This document shows positions 15,644 through 23,314 of a stretch of 64,000 nucleotides of DNA, in pieces. This stretch comes from JAJPHF01 sp035293805 (lineage in GTDB: Bacteria; Chloroflexota; UBA6077; JAJPHF01): positions 1 through 64,000 of the forward strand of contig DATGMD010000002.1 in the NCBI GenBank assembly GCA_035293805.1, written 5' to 3'. Each line of letters starts with the position of its first letter. Position 1 is the stretch's first letter. A model generated the notes under the pieces. That model searched no databases. It saw only the letters and a program-made list of their open reading frames with translations, and was not told the origin of the DNA. The translations under genes and the position numbers were made by a program.

Positions 15644-16537
15644 ATGCAGCCGACAGGCTCCTTCATGAGCAGCCTGGACGGGCGCGTGGCGTTCGTTACG
15701 GGCGCGGCGTCGGGCATCGGGGGGGCGATCGCCCTCGAGCTAGGACGCTGGGGCGCGCGGGTGGCCGTCGCCGACCTGGACGCCGCGGGCGCGATCGAGA
15801 CAGTCGCGCAGCTAGCCGAGGCAGCCCCTCGGCCCCCGAGTGCCGAGGGAGGCTCGCCCGCCTCGCCCCCGAATCCTGGAGCGCGTTCGGCTGATACTCA
15901 GCCCCACGACGAGCGACGCGCGGCCCCGGGGACCGCCGCTAGCGGGCGAGGGCTCGCGGTGCCGGTGGACGTGACGGACTACGCGGCGGTCCAGCGTGCC
16001 TTCGCCTTCGTGCGCGAGCGGCTGGGGCCTGTGGACATCCTGGTGAACGCGGCCGGCTGGGACACCCCCGAGCGCTTCGTGGACAGCGAGCCGGCCACGT
16101 GGGAGCGCCTGCTAGCAATCAACCTGCGCGGGGTCATCCACACGGTCCACGCGGCGCTGCCCGCCATGCAGGAGCGCCGCTACGGCCGCATCATCAGCCT
16201 CGGGTCGGACGCCGGTCGCGTCGGCTCCTCGGGCGAGGCAGTGTACTCCGCCGCGAAGGGCGGCGTCATCGCCTTCACGAAGACAATCGCCCGCGAGACA
16301 GCGCGTCACGGCATCACCGTGAACTGCGTCTGTCCCGGCCCGACCGACACGCCGCTGCTGGCCCGGTTCACGGAGGCGAACCCCCGGCTGGTCGAGGCGC
16401 TGCAACGGGCAATCCCCATGGGCCGCCTGGGACAGCCAGCCGACGTCGCGCCGGCCGTAGCCTTCCTGGCGTCGGACGGCGCGGCCTTCATCACGGGGCA
16501 GACGCTCAGCATCAGCGGCGGCCTCACGATGAGCTGA
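15644..16537 (+). CDS. Short-chain dehydrogenase/reductase with low-complexity insertion
   Basis: A 297-residue NAD(P)-dependent oxidoreductase of the classical SDR family. Present are the cofactor motif TGAASGIG (residues 19-26), VADLD after the second strand (Asp suggests NAD preference), NAAG, Asn160, and the catalytic Ser188, Tyr201 and Lys205 (YSAAK). Residues 60-101 are a Pro/Ser/Gly-rich insert between the third strand region and AVPVDVTDY, where normal SDRs have a short loop. The start at 15644 has an ideal AAGGAGG site. It probably forms an operon with the thiamine-diphosphate enzyme, suggesting that the lyase product or substrate is a carbonyl compound it reduces. Confidence 0.9.
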   Translation: MQPTGSFMSSLDGRVAFVTGAASGIGGAIALELGRWGARVAVADLDAAGAIETVAQLAEAAPRPPSAEGGSPASPPNPGARSADTQPHDERRAAPGTAASGRGLAVPVDVTDYAAVQRAFAFVRERLGPVDILVNAAGWDTPERFVDSEPATWERLLAINLRGVIHTVHAALPAMQERRYGRIISLGSDAGRVGSSGEAVYSAAKGGVIAFTKTIARETARHGITVNCVCPGPTDTPLLARFTEANPRLVEALQRAIPMGRLGQPADVAPAVAFLASDGAAFITGQTLSISGGLTMS

Positions 16538-16540
16538 GCT

Positions 16541-16653
16541 GCCGCTACCCCGTCCCTGGTATCGTTCGCCACGCGGCCACAGCCGGCCGCTCGCTCCTGA
16601 ATGGCCGATGTCTGCTGCTACCCCGTCCGTGGTACCGTTCGCCACGCGGCCAC
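16541..16653. repeat. 40-bp imperfect direct repeat
   Basis: 16541-16580 and 16614-16653 match over 40 bases with about three differences (core GTTCGCCACGCGGCCAC). The pair fills the gap between the dehydrogenase stop and the tRNA promoter. No function is evident. Confidence 0.7.
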
Positions 16654-16695
16654 GGCGGCACCTGGTACGCGGCAGCGCCACCCTAAGCACGCCAT

Positions 16696-16725
16696 TTGCT
16701 CTCGGGCCCCGCGCTCCAGTAGAAT
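16696..16725 (+). promoter_or_regulatory. Promoter of tRNA-Ala
   Basis: TTGCTC at 16696-16701 and TAGAAT at 16720-16725 are 18 bases apart. The tRNA starts 13 bases after the -10 box, which suits a stable-RNA promoter with a short leader. The -10 is identical to that of the mraZ promoter. Confidence 0.75.
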
Positions 16726-16737
16726 CCTTACGTCCCA

Positions 16738-16810
16738 GGGCGTGTAGCTCAGCCGGGAGAGCGCGCGGTTCGCATCCGCGAGGTCAGGGGTTCGATTCCC
16801 CTCACGTCCA
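16738..16810 (+). tRNA. tRNA-Ala (anticodon CGC)
   Basis: A 73-base cloverleaf. The acceptor stem GGGCGTG/CACGTCC contains the G3:U70 wobble that identifies alanine tRNAs. The D stem is GCTC/GAGC, the anticodon stem CGCGG/CCGCG carries loop TTCGCAT with anticodon CGC, and the T arm AGGGG-TTCGATT-CCCCT is intact. The discriminator base is A. The 3' CCA is not encoded (CCC follows), so it must be added after transcription. Confidence 0.96.
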
Positions 16811-16813
16811 CCC

Positions 16814-16848
16814 ACAGCGCCGTGGTTCTCCGCGGCGCTGTTTTCTTT
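16814..16848 (+). terminator. Intrinsic terminator after tRNA-Ala
   Basis: A 9-bp GC-rich stem (16814-16822 with 16833-16841, ACAGCGCCG) is followed by TTTTCTTT. It begins four bases after the tRNA end. Confidence 0.88.
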
Positions 16849-17008
16849 CGTCCGCCGATTGCCGGCGCCGGTCCGCGCCCGCTCCCATCTCAAAACTGTA
16901 GCTCCATCCAGACACCGTGCCGGCTTCGCGACCTTGCCCGCCTCCCCAATTGCTGCCTACGATGAATGAGCGTCCGGCATCGGGTCCCAGCTAACGGGAG
17001 CGAGAAGC

Positions 17009-17929
17009 GTGGAACCGCGGCTGCAGCAAGTTGCGTTGGTCCTGGCGGGCGCGGTGGTCGGATTCGTGCTCACGATGGCCGGCGCGACCGCGCTGGGAGG
17101 CTACAGGCTCGGCACGGCGGCGCCCGGAGCAGCACGGTCACTGCCCACGCCAGCCGTCGGCACCCCCCGGCCGACGCCAGCGCCCACCGTGACGGTCCAG
17201 GCTTTGCTCCCCGGGCTCACGCCGACCGTGCCGCCGACGCCGCAGCCCGCCCCGCCGACCCCGTCGCCCACCGAGGAGCCGACGGAGGCCCCGGCAGCCG
17301 CCGAAGCACCCGAAACAGCCGAGCCACCCTCCACGACAGCGGAGACCGACGAGTCGGAGGCAACGGAGGCAACAGACGAGCCGGATACCACGGTGGACGC
17401 CGCGGTCCCGCCGGCCCCAGCGCCGCCCGCGGGCCCGCCACCGGCCAGACGGCCCACGGCCGTGCCCCGCGTTGCCGCACCGACGCCAACCGCCGCCCGG
17501 CGTGTCGCGCCCGCAGCCCCGAACCCGCCCGTCGCGGCGCCCCGCGCGCCTGCGGCTCCGAGCCGCCGAGCGCCCGCAGAACCCCCGCCGGAGAGCGCGA
17601 GCGCCGCGGTGCCTGCAGCGCCGCCCAGCAACCCGCCGCCGGCCGCTGCGGCACCGCCCACCGCCGTGCCACCGCCACCCACGATCGCGCGCCCGCCCGC
17701 GCCGGCCGCTCCGCCCCCGGCGCCCCCGACAGCCGTGCCCCCACCGCCCACGGCGGCCCGGGCCGCCCCCGTGCCCCCGGCCACGCACCCAAGCCCCGCG
17801 CCGACCGCCCGGCCGGAGGCGCCTGCGCGCCTAGCCCCGGCTCCCCAAGCATTTCCGACGAGCCTAATGCCCCAGCCACGGCTAACGCCGCCGGCGATCG
17901 CCGTGCCCACGCTGCTGCCGGCTCGCTAG
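17009..17929 (+). CDS. Membrane-anchored Pro/Ala/Thr-rich low-complexity protein
   Basis: A 306-residue protein with one N-terminal hydrophobic segment (VALVLAGAVVGFVLTMAGATALGG, about residues 8-31). A long disordered domain follows, first Thr/Pro/Glu-rich (TPSPTEEPTEAPAA), then almost entirely Pro and Ala (PTAVPPPPT repeated). No folded domain is visible. The GTG start follows GGGAGCGAGAAG. Such proteins are often cell-surface spacers or anchors, possibly O-glycosylated at Thr/Pro. The biased composition limits confidence in exact ends, but a GGGAGCGAG ribosome site and a good TM segment support this strand over the antisense ORFs. It overlaps the convergent PAP2 gene by 4 bases. Confidence 0.72.
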   Translation: MEPRLQQVALVLAGAVVGFVLTMAGATALGGYRLGTAAPGAARSLPTPAVGTPRPTPAPTVTVQALLPGLTPTVPPTPQPAPPTPSPTEEPTEAPAAAEAPETAEPPSTTAETDESEATEATDEPDTTVDAAVPPAPAPPAGPPPARRPTAVPRVAAPTPTAARRVAPAAPNPPVAAPRAPAAPSRRAPAEPPPESASAAVPAAPPSNPPPAAAAPPTAVPPPPTIARPPAPAAPPPAPPTAVPPPPTAARAAPVPPATHPSPAPTARPEAPARLAPAPQAFPTSLMPQPRLTPPAIAVPTLLPAR

Positions 17930-18645
17930 CGCCGACCAGCTACCACCGGCTGCACGGGAGCGGCGTGGTGGGAGGCGAGCAGGGTGGCGGTCGCCAGCGC
18001 CCCGCCCAGCAGCGCCCCACCCAGAAGGTCGGTCGGCCAATGCCAGCTTAGCACTAGGCGGCTGGCGAGGAGCAGCGCGAGCACCCCGGCCAGGAGCAGC
18101 ATGATCAGGCGAGCGCGGAGCCGGGCCTGCGGGACGTGAGCGGAGTTCGCCGCCTGTCGGTGGAGCAGCCAAGCCGCGGCGAGGACGAAGAAGTAAGTCA
18201 CGCGGATCGCGTAGCCGCTCGGGTAGGAGTGCGGCGTCAGCACGGAGATGGTCGGGTGATACCACTCGCAGGCGCCCGGGATGGGGAACAGGACGCCCGG
18301 CAGCGGCTGAGCCAGGGTTAGCTTCAGGCCCAGTTCGATAGGCACGCTGAGATAGAGCAGTAGCAGCGCCGCGGCCGCGCGGGACCGGCGGCGGACCAGG
18401 CAAACCGCCGCCAGGAGCGCGGTCAGGAGTAAGGATACCTCCCCTGCCCCGGCGAAGCTCAACCCAGTTGCCAGCGCGACGTCGCCACAGTCGCGGTGGG
18501 CGGCGATCCAACGAAGCATCGGCTCGTCGACGGGCAGCAACCAGCCATGCGCAGTCGCCAGGGTGATCACGAGGAAGCCAAGCGCCGCGCTAGCCAGCGC
18601 CAGGACATAGGCGCGGACCGACGGCTCGGCTCTAACTTGCGCCAC
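17926..18645 (-). CDS. PAP2-superfamily membrane protein with altered catalytic motif
   Basis: A 239-residue polytopic protein with about six hydrophobic helices, of the PAP2/lipid-phosphatase fold. Motif 3 is intact (SRLVLSWHWPTDLLGG: Ser195, Arg196, His202, Asp206). Motif 2, usually PSGH, reads PSGY (residues 142-145), so the proton-donating His is replaced by Tyr. Motif 1 (KxxxxxxRP) is reduced to KLTLAQPLPG, lacking Arg. Known PAP2 enzymes dephosphorylate phosphatidic acid or undecaprenyl diphosphate at the outer membrane leaflet. With these changes this copy may be inactive or act on another substrate. It converges with and overlaps the Pro-rich gene. Confidence 0.82.
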   Translation of the reverse strand: MAQVRAEPSVRAYVLALASAALGFLVITLATAHGWLLPVDEPMLRWIAAHRDCGDVALATGLSFAGAGEVSLLLTALLAAVCLVRRRSRAAAALLLLYLSVPIELGLKLTLAQPLPGVLFPIPGACEWYHPTISVLTPHSYPSGYAIRVTYFFVLAAAWLLHRQAANSAHVPQARLRARLIMLLLAGVLALLLASRLVLSWHWPTDLLGGALLGGALATATLLASHHAAPVQPVVAGRR

Positions 18646-18724
18646 CGCGGCCTCGCAAGCCCCGCGCCGGGCGTCGGGCAGGCCAGCGATAGGCTACGCT
18701 AACGGGGCCGACGTACACCAGGCG

Positions 18725-19876
18725 CTACTTGGTCGCGGCGGTCGCGAGGGGAAGGGCGATCGTGAAGGTGCTGCCAAGCTGCGGGCCGGCGCTCTCGGCC
18801 CACACGCGTCCGCCGTGCGCCTCGATGAGCGCGCGAGCTAGGTATAGGCCAACGCCGATGCCGCCAAACCGCCGCGTCATGATGTCATTGTCGATCTGGT
18901 AGAAGCGCTCGAACAGGTGGGGAATCTCGTCGGCAGGAATGCCAATGCCAGGGTCGCGGATGGCGAGCCATACCTCGCCGTCCGCCCGCCTCAGGCGGAT
19001 TGTGACGGCGCCGCCGCCAGGAGAGAACTTCGCCGCGTTCTCCAACAGGTGCCCGAGTGCTTGGCTGAGCCGCGTGGCATCGCCGCGCACCGACAGCTCG
19101 CCATCGGGCGCGTCGACCTTGAATTGGTGATGCGGATAGCGCTTCGCTACATCGCGAACGGCCTGCTCCGTGAGCTGGTGCAGATCTATCGGGGCGTGAG
19201 CTAGCTGTATACCGCCGTGCTGGATGCGCACCACCTCCAAAAATGCCTCGACCAGCCGCGACACACGCCGCGCCTGATCGACTACCACATCGAGCTTCTC
19301 GGCCGCCTCGTCCGCCGAGCCACGAGCAAGCTGCCGCTGGACGTACTGCGCCCAGCCGATGACGGCTGACAACGGCGTCTTCAGTTCGTGGCCAGCCACC
19401 GTCAAGAAAGCGTCGCGAGCGCGCGTCGCCTGCTCGACCGCCTCCTGCAATTCGGCCCGCGCTGCGGCGGCGTCCCTCGCGTTAGCCGGGTGGGCGTCGG
19501 GACTCCCGGCGCGGCGCTGATCTAATCCCCGCGTGATGGCGGCCTTTAGCTCCTGTACGTCACATGGCTTGAGGAGGTAGTCGAAGGCGCCCTGGCGCAT
19601 TGCTTCGATGGCGGTCTCGAGCGACCCGTAGCCGGTGAGGATCAGAGCGACGGTGCTCGGCGACAGCTCTTTCAGACGGGCGAGCACCGTCAGGCCGCTG
19701 TCCTCGCCCACCCGCAAGTCGAGGAGCGCGACGTCGAAGCGCTCGCGCTCCACCCGCGCCAGCGCATCCGCCGTGTTCCTGACATCCTCTACAGTGTAGC
19801 CTTCCTGCTTCAGAATCTCTCGCAAGGTGAAGGCGACTGCCTCCTCGTCCTCAACGATCAGTACACTAGGCGCCAC
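18725..19876 (-). CDS. Response-regulator/histidine-kinase hybrid (REC-HisKA-HATPase)
   Basis: A 383-residue soluble signalling protein. The N-terminal receiver (residues 4-120) has the acidic pair Glu9-Asp10, phospho-acceptor Asp53 in VALLDLRVGED, and the conserved Lys103 in LLKPCD. A short coiled linker leads to a HisKA domain with the phospho-His at about 163 (GHELKTPLSAVIGW), then an ATPase domain with N (ENAAKFSPGGG), G1 (RDPGIGIP), F (LFERFYQ) and G2 (GGIGVGLYLA) boxes. The GTG at 19876 has GGAGGAGG 6 bases upstream; the longer frame through 20281 is a shadow of the neighbouring kinase. It follows the sensor kinase of the gas-vesicle locus and probably receives phosphate from it. Confidence 0.92.
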   Translation of the reverse strand: MAPSVLIVEDEEAVAFTLREILKQEGYTVEDVRNTADALARVERERFDVALLDLRVGEDSGLTVLARLKELSPSTVALILTGYGSLETAIEAMRQGAFDYLLKPCDVQELKAAITRGLDQRRAGSPDAHPANARDAAAARAELQEAVEQATRARDAFLTVAGHELKTPLSAVIGWAQYVQRQLARGSADEAAEKLDVVVDQARRVSRLVEAFLEVVRIQHGGIQLAHAPIDLHQLTEQAVRDVAKRYPHHQFKVDAPDGELSVRGDATRLSQALGHLLENAAKFSPGGGAVTIRLRRADGEVWLAIRDPGIGIPADEIPHLFERFYQIDNDIMTRRFGGIGVGLYLARALIEAHGGRVWAESAGPQLGSTFTIALPLATAATK

Positions 19877-19985
19877 GATGCGCCTCCTCCGCGTCCTGGA
19901 CCGCCTCCGCACGCTGCGCCCAGTCACGCGCTCGGCCCGTCCCCCGTCCCGGCTCGCCCGCGGGGTTCCTAGTCGTCCGCACTGC

Positions 19986-22010
19986 TCAGCCCTCCGCCGT
20001 CGCCGGCAGCGCGACGGTGAACGTCGTCCCGCGCCCCGAGCGGCTGCGCACCTTGAGCAGTCCACCGTGGTTCTGCACGATGCCGAGACTGACCCAGAGC
20101 CCCAGCCCAGTCCCCTTCGACTCACCCTTGGTCGAGTAGAACGGCTCGAAGATGTGGGGCAGCTTGTCTTCCGGAATCCCCGTCCCCGTATCCCGCACCT
20201 GCACGAGCACGTAGCGCCCCGACAGGAACTCGGGATCGTTCTCCCTCGACAGGCGGGTGGACACATATAGCGTGCCGCCATCCGGCATCGCCTCCTGAGC
20301 GTTCAGGAAGAGGTTCAGAAACACTTGCTTGAGCTGGTCCGCCGAGGCCGGGACGGGTGGCAAGCCTCGGTCCAGCTCGCTGCGTAGCGCCACTCGGTGC
20401 TGTCGTAGCTGGCGCTCCACCAGAGCCATCGTCTCGTCGAGCACCTGGTTCACGTCGGTGGGAGCCTTCGCCGCCTTCGAGCGGTAGAAGCCAAGCATCT
20501 GGCGGATAATGCCCGACACGCGGGCCGTCTCGCGGTTAGCGATCTCCAGAAAGCGCCGGTTCGGGTCGTCTTCCGGCGTGCGCGACAGGACGAGATACAG
20601 GGCGTTGGTGATCGCCTCCAGCGGATTGTTGATCTCGTGCGCGACGGAGGCGGCAAGCCGGCCCACCGCGGCTAGCTTCTCCGATTCGAAAAGCTGCTGC
20701 TCGATGGTCCGCCGCTCTAACTCCCGGATCTTGGTGAGGTCGTGCAGCACGGAGACGAACGCGGTGACCTGGCCCAGCTCGTCGTAGACCTCGGTCGCGG
20801 TGACGCTCATCGTGAGCGGCTCGGCGGTTTCCGGGTCCACCATCTCCAGTTCGCCGCGCCGCAGGGATGCGGCCTCTAGCCCCAGCTGTGACACGAACGA
20901 CGTTAGCTTCGCGTTGTTGGCCAAATAAGTCGTCGTGCCGGGCGTCCCGGGCCGTGCTGGCGGCTGCAACAGACGTTCAGCCTGCTGGTTCATCAAGACG
21001 AACTGACCCGTGGCATCGGTCACCACGATGGGGTCCGCCACGCTGGCCAGGATGAGGTTCAGCCGATCGCGCTCGCGCCGCGCCTCCTCGCCGGCCTCAT
21101 GGAGCGATTCCAGGCTGCGATTAAGCTCCTCGGCCGCGCGGCGTAGGTCAGTCACATCTTTGAGAAAGGAGACGAGGCCCCGCTCGCCCGTGCGCAGGTT
21201 GGTAGCCGGCTGGCAGATCACCTCGAACAGTAGCTCGGCGCCCTCCATAGGATCGACCAGCGTTAGCTCGCGGCCCATCGCGCGCCCCTGGTCTAGGGTA
21301 AAACTGGAGAGCGCCGCTGAGAGCAGGAAGTTGTTCAGCTCGATAGCACGGCGCTTGCCCGGGCTGTCGTCGGGCGTCGTCACCAGCAATCGCTCGGCGT
21401 GGATGTTGTATAGCAGGATCTCGTTCTGCTCGTTGCTCAGCACGATGGGGTCCTGCACGGAGTTGGCCATCCACCAGAGCCACTCCTTCTCGATCGCGTG
21501 CTGCTCGCCTGAGGCCCGCGAGCGCTGAGCCTCCATTCGGTCGGCGATCATCGCCACGATGCGGCCAGCGTAGGGCAGCAGGTCGCTCAGCTCAGCGTCG
21601 GTGACCGGGCGGTCCTTGCTCACGACGAGCACCGCCGACGCCGGCAGCAGCGGGATGGCGGCAAACGCCAGCAGGCCCGCATCCGCATAGTAGGACCGCC
21701 GGCCCTCGGGTATGCGCGGGTCGCGCAGCGCGTCATCGACGTGCAGCGGCCGGCCTGACTGGAATGCCTGTACCAACGGCCCGGGGGGTTCGTCAGGGCG
21801 CGCCCGAATCTTCTCCTGGATCTCGTCCGGCACGTTGACCCCGACCGCCTCCTCTAGCGTGCCCTGCCCCTCGTTGAGCACAACGATAAAGGCCCGCCGG
21901 TAATCTAGCGCGGCCGCCAACTCTTCTAGGATGGGCTGCACGAGATCGTGTAGCTCGGCCATCCGCGCAGCTGACGTGGCGCTTTGATAGACCTCGAGAA
22001 GATCCTGCAT
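19986..22010 (-). CDS. Sensor histidine kinase with GAF and two PAS domains
   Basis: A 674-residue cytoplasmic kinase without membrane segments. Residues 15-165 form a GAF-like input domain, 175-290 and 312-430 are PAS domains (MANSVQDPIVLSNEQNEILLYN; ILASVADPIVVTDATGQFVLMNQ) separated by a coiled coil. HisKA follows with phospho-His458 (ASVAHEINNPLEA), and then an ATPase domain (NAQEAMPDGG, DTGTGIPEDKLPHIFEPFYSTK, GTGLGLW). It starts 34 bases after the gvpA stop on the same strand and is therefore likely co-transcribed with the gas-vesicle genes, which suggests control or output linked to flotation. The ligand is unknown. Spectral, redox or gas cues are possible for GAF/PAS inputs. Confidence 0.92.
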   Translation of the reverse strand: MQDLLEVYQSATSAARMAELHDLVQPILEELAAALDYRRAFIVVLNEGQGTLEEAVGVNVPDEIQEKIRARPDEPPGPLVQAFQSGRPLHVDDALRDPRIPEGRRSYYADAGLLAFAAIPLLPASAVLVVSKDRPVTDAELSDLLPYAGRIVAMIADRMEAQRSRASGEQHAIEKEWLWWMANSVQDPIVLSNEQNEILLYNIHAERLLVTTPDDSPGKRRAIELNNFLLSAALSSFTLDQGRAMGRELTLVDPMEGAELLFEVICQPATNLRTGERGLVSFLKDVTDLRRAAEELNRSLESLHEAGEEARRERDRLNLILASVADPIVVTDATGQFVLMNQQAERLLQPPARPGTPGTTTYLANNAKLTSFVSQLGLEAASLRRGELEMVDPETAEPLTMSVTATEVYDELGQVTAFVSVLHDLTKIRELERRTIEQQLFESEKLAAVGRLAASVAHEINNPLEAITNALYLVLSRTPEDDPNRRFLEIANRETARVSGIIRQMLGFYRSKAAKAPTDVNQVLDETMALVERQLRQHRVALRSELDRGLPPVPASADQLKQVFLNLFLNAQEAMPDGGTLYVSTRLSRENDPEFLSGRYVLVQVRDTGTGIPEDKLPHIFEPFYSTKGESKGTGLGLWVSLGIVQNHGGLLKVRSRSGRGTTFTVALPATAEG

Positions 22011-22044
22011 CGTGACGACGATTCCTCGGCGTGGCAGCGCTTAC

Positions 22045-22326
22045 CTACTCCCGGCGCGTTTCCACTGTGCCCCGGGCACGGGTAGCCGGCAGCGGCTCCG
22101 CTGGTGGCTCCAGCGCCGGCCGAGCGACAGGAGCAGTGATCCCAACCGCCTCCGCATACTTGAGGTACGTGTCGATGGAGGCGACGACGACGCGTGCCTC
22201 GACGGTGATCAGGTCGATGCCGACGAGCGAGATGCGCACCCACGCGTCGATCACGATGCCTTTGTCGAGCACGCGGTCGAGCACGTCGATGAGGCTAGTA
22301 CCGCCGGGGCGGCGTTCAACGGCCAT
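22045..22326 (-). CDS. gvpA: Gas vesicle structural protein GvpA
   Basis: A 93-residue copy of the main shell protein. The core SLIDVLDRVLDKGIVIDAWVRISLVG followed by IDLITVEARVVVASIDTYLKYAEAVG is nearly textbook GvpA, with the helix-strand-strand-helix layout that polymerises into ribs of the gas-filled, protein-walled vesicle. A Pro-rich C-terminal extension (about 20 residues, VARPALEPPAEPLP) goes beyond the usual end. It is the last gvp gene of the operon and its start overlaps the gvpJ stop by one base. A downstream position is unusual, since gvpA is often first and strongly expressed from its own promoter. Confidence 0.96.
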   Translation of the reverse strand: MAVERRPGGTSLIDVLDRVLDKGIVIDAWVRISLVGIDLITVEARVVVASIDTYLKYAEAVGITAPVARPALEPPAEPLPATRARGTVETRRE

Positions 22327-22691
22327 TATTCACTCCCGCTCTGTTGTCGCCGCGCGGCCCTTCGGGCCGACCGCGCTGCCGGTGTGGTCGGGGCGGCAAG
22401 CTGCCGCTCCAGCATCTCTACCCGCGCCCGCAGCGCGGCTAACTCTTCCGGTTCAGCAAGCTCGGCTTGGCTGCTAAGAAACCCGTCGTGGCGCCACCAG
22501 TCAAGCCCGATCTCCTGCGCTTTGTCAATCGAGCATACGAGCAGCCGGATACGTACCGTGAGCAGCTCCACGTTGGCTAGCGACACACGAATGTCGCCGG
22601 CGACAACCAGGCCCTTGTCCAGCACACGGTCGAGGATGTCGACTAGGCTCGTCGCCCGTGGCTGACTGGAAGCGGTCCGCTCCAGGCTCAC
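22326..22691 (-). CDS. gvpJ: Gas vesicle protein GvpJ (GvpA-like minor protein)
   Basis: A 121-residue GvpA-family protein. The core SLVDILDRVLDKGLVVAGDIRVSLANVELLTVRIRLLVCSIDKAQEIG diverges from GvpA by charged changes typical of GvpJ, followed by a Trp-rich stretch (LDWWRHDGFLSS), a helical segment (LAALRARVEMLERQL) and a basic tail. GvpJ is a minor component thought to act in vesicle nucleation and tip formation. It overlaps the fused gvpK gene upstream by 4 bases and gvpA by 1, indicating translational coupling. GvpM is the alternative label, since J and M are hard to separate by sequence alone. Confidence 0.88.
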   Translation of the reverse strand: MSLERTASSQPRATSLVDILDRVLDKGLVVAGDIRVSLANVELLTVRIRLLVCSIDKAQEIGLDWWRHDGFLSSQAELAEPEELAALRARVEMLERQLAAPTTPAARSARRAARRQQSGSE

Positions 22692-23314
22692 AGGAGATCA
22701 CCCAACGGCCCCAGGTCGAGATTCAGATCTCCCTCCTCCAGGCCAAAGACGGCGCGTAGCTCGACCATCTTCGCCTCCAGCTCCATCAGGGCCAACCCCA
22801 TTCGCTCGATCTCCTCCGCAGCGAGCCCGCCCCCTTCCATGCGTCGCACGGCCTGGCGCTCCAGGATTTGGCGCAGTAGCTCCACTAAGGTTAACACCAG
22901 ACGCGCCAGCCCACGCTCGGGCGACTCGCCCGCATCTGCCTCCGTTCGCCCTGGCAGCCCTGCCAACAGCTCGGACGGGGACTGCTCTACCAGCATGTCC
23001 CGGACCACCGAGCCCAGAGCACCAGGTCGCGGGCCGACGGTCTTCGCGGCGACTGGCGGCTGGGCCACAACTGATCTGGCCGCCAGGGCCCCGCCGGTCG
23101 TGGTGGCCAGCGGTCCCGGCGCTCCCGCGCCCGGCTCGCGCTCGCGGAGCGTCTCTACCGACGACACCAGCAGGTTAAGCCCGAGGTACACGAGATCCAC
23201 GCCCGCCAGCGACAGGGTAGTCTGGCCGACCAGCACCGCGCCTCGGTTGAGCAGGTGATCGACAGCGTCGACGAGCGCGAGGCGCTCCGTCAGCGGCTCT
23301 TCAAGCGGCGCCAT
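22688..23314 (-). CDS. Fusion of a GvpA/J/S-type domain to GvpK
   Basis: A single uninterrupted 208-residue frame. Residues 10-58 are a GvpA-family domain (LVDAVDHLLNRGAVLVGQTT, SLAGVDLVYLGLNLLVSSVE). Residues 60-132 are a Pro/Ala/Gly-rich linker with a helix (SVVRDMLVEQSPSELLAG). Residues 134-208 are a complete GvpK domain (GLARLVLTLVELLRQILERQ, EEIERMGLALMELEAKMVEL, DLNLDLGPLG). These are normally separate neighbouring genes (for example gvpS and gvpK in Streptomyces). It overlaps the upstream gvpF/L gene by 14 bases and gvpJ by 4. The fusion fixes a one-to-one ratio and may tether an assembly factor to the shell. Confidence 0.9.
   Translation of the reverse strand: MAPLEEPLTERLALVDAVDHLLNRGAVLVGQTTLSLAGVDLVYLGLNLLVSSVETLREREPGAGAPGPLATTTGGALAARSVVAQPPVAAKTVGPRPGALGSVVRDMLVEQSPSELLAGLPGRTEADAGESPERGLARLVLTLVELLRQILERQAVRRMEGGGLAAEEIERMGLALMELEAKMVELRAVFGLEEGDLNLDLGPLGDLL

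Noticed and set aside
18725..20281. 518-codon version of the receiver-kinase
   Set aside because: The first 135 codons overlap the end of the sensor kinase in another frame and are Arg/Cys-rich. The GTG at 19876 has a strong ribosome site and starts the receiver directly.
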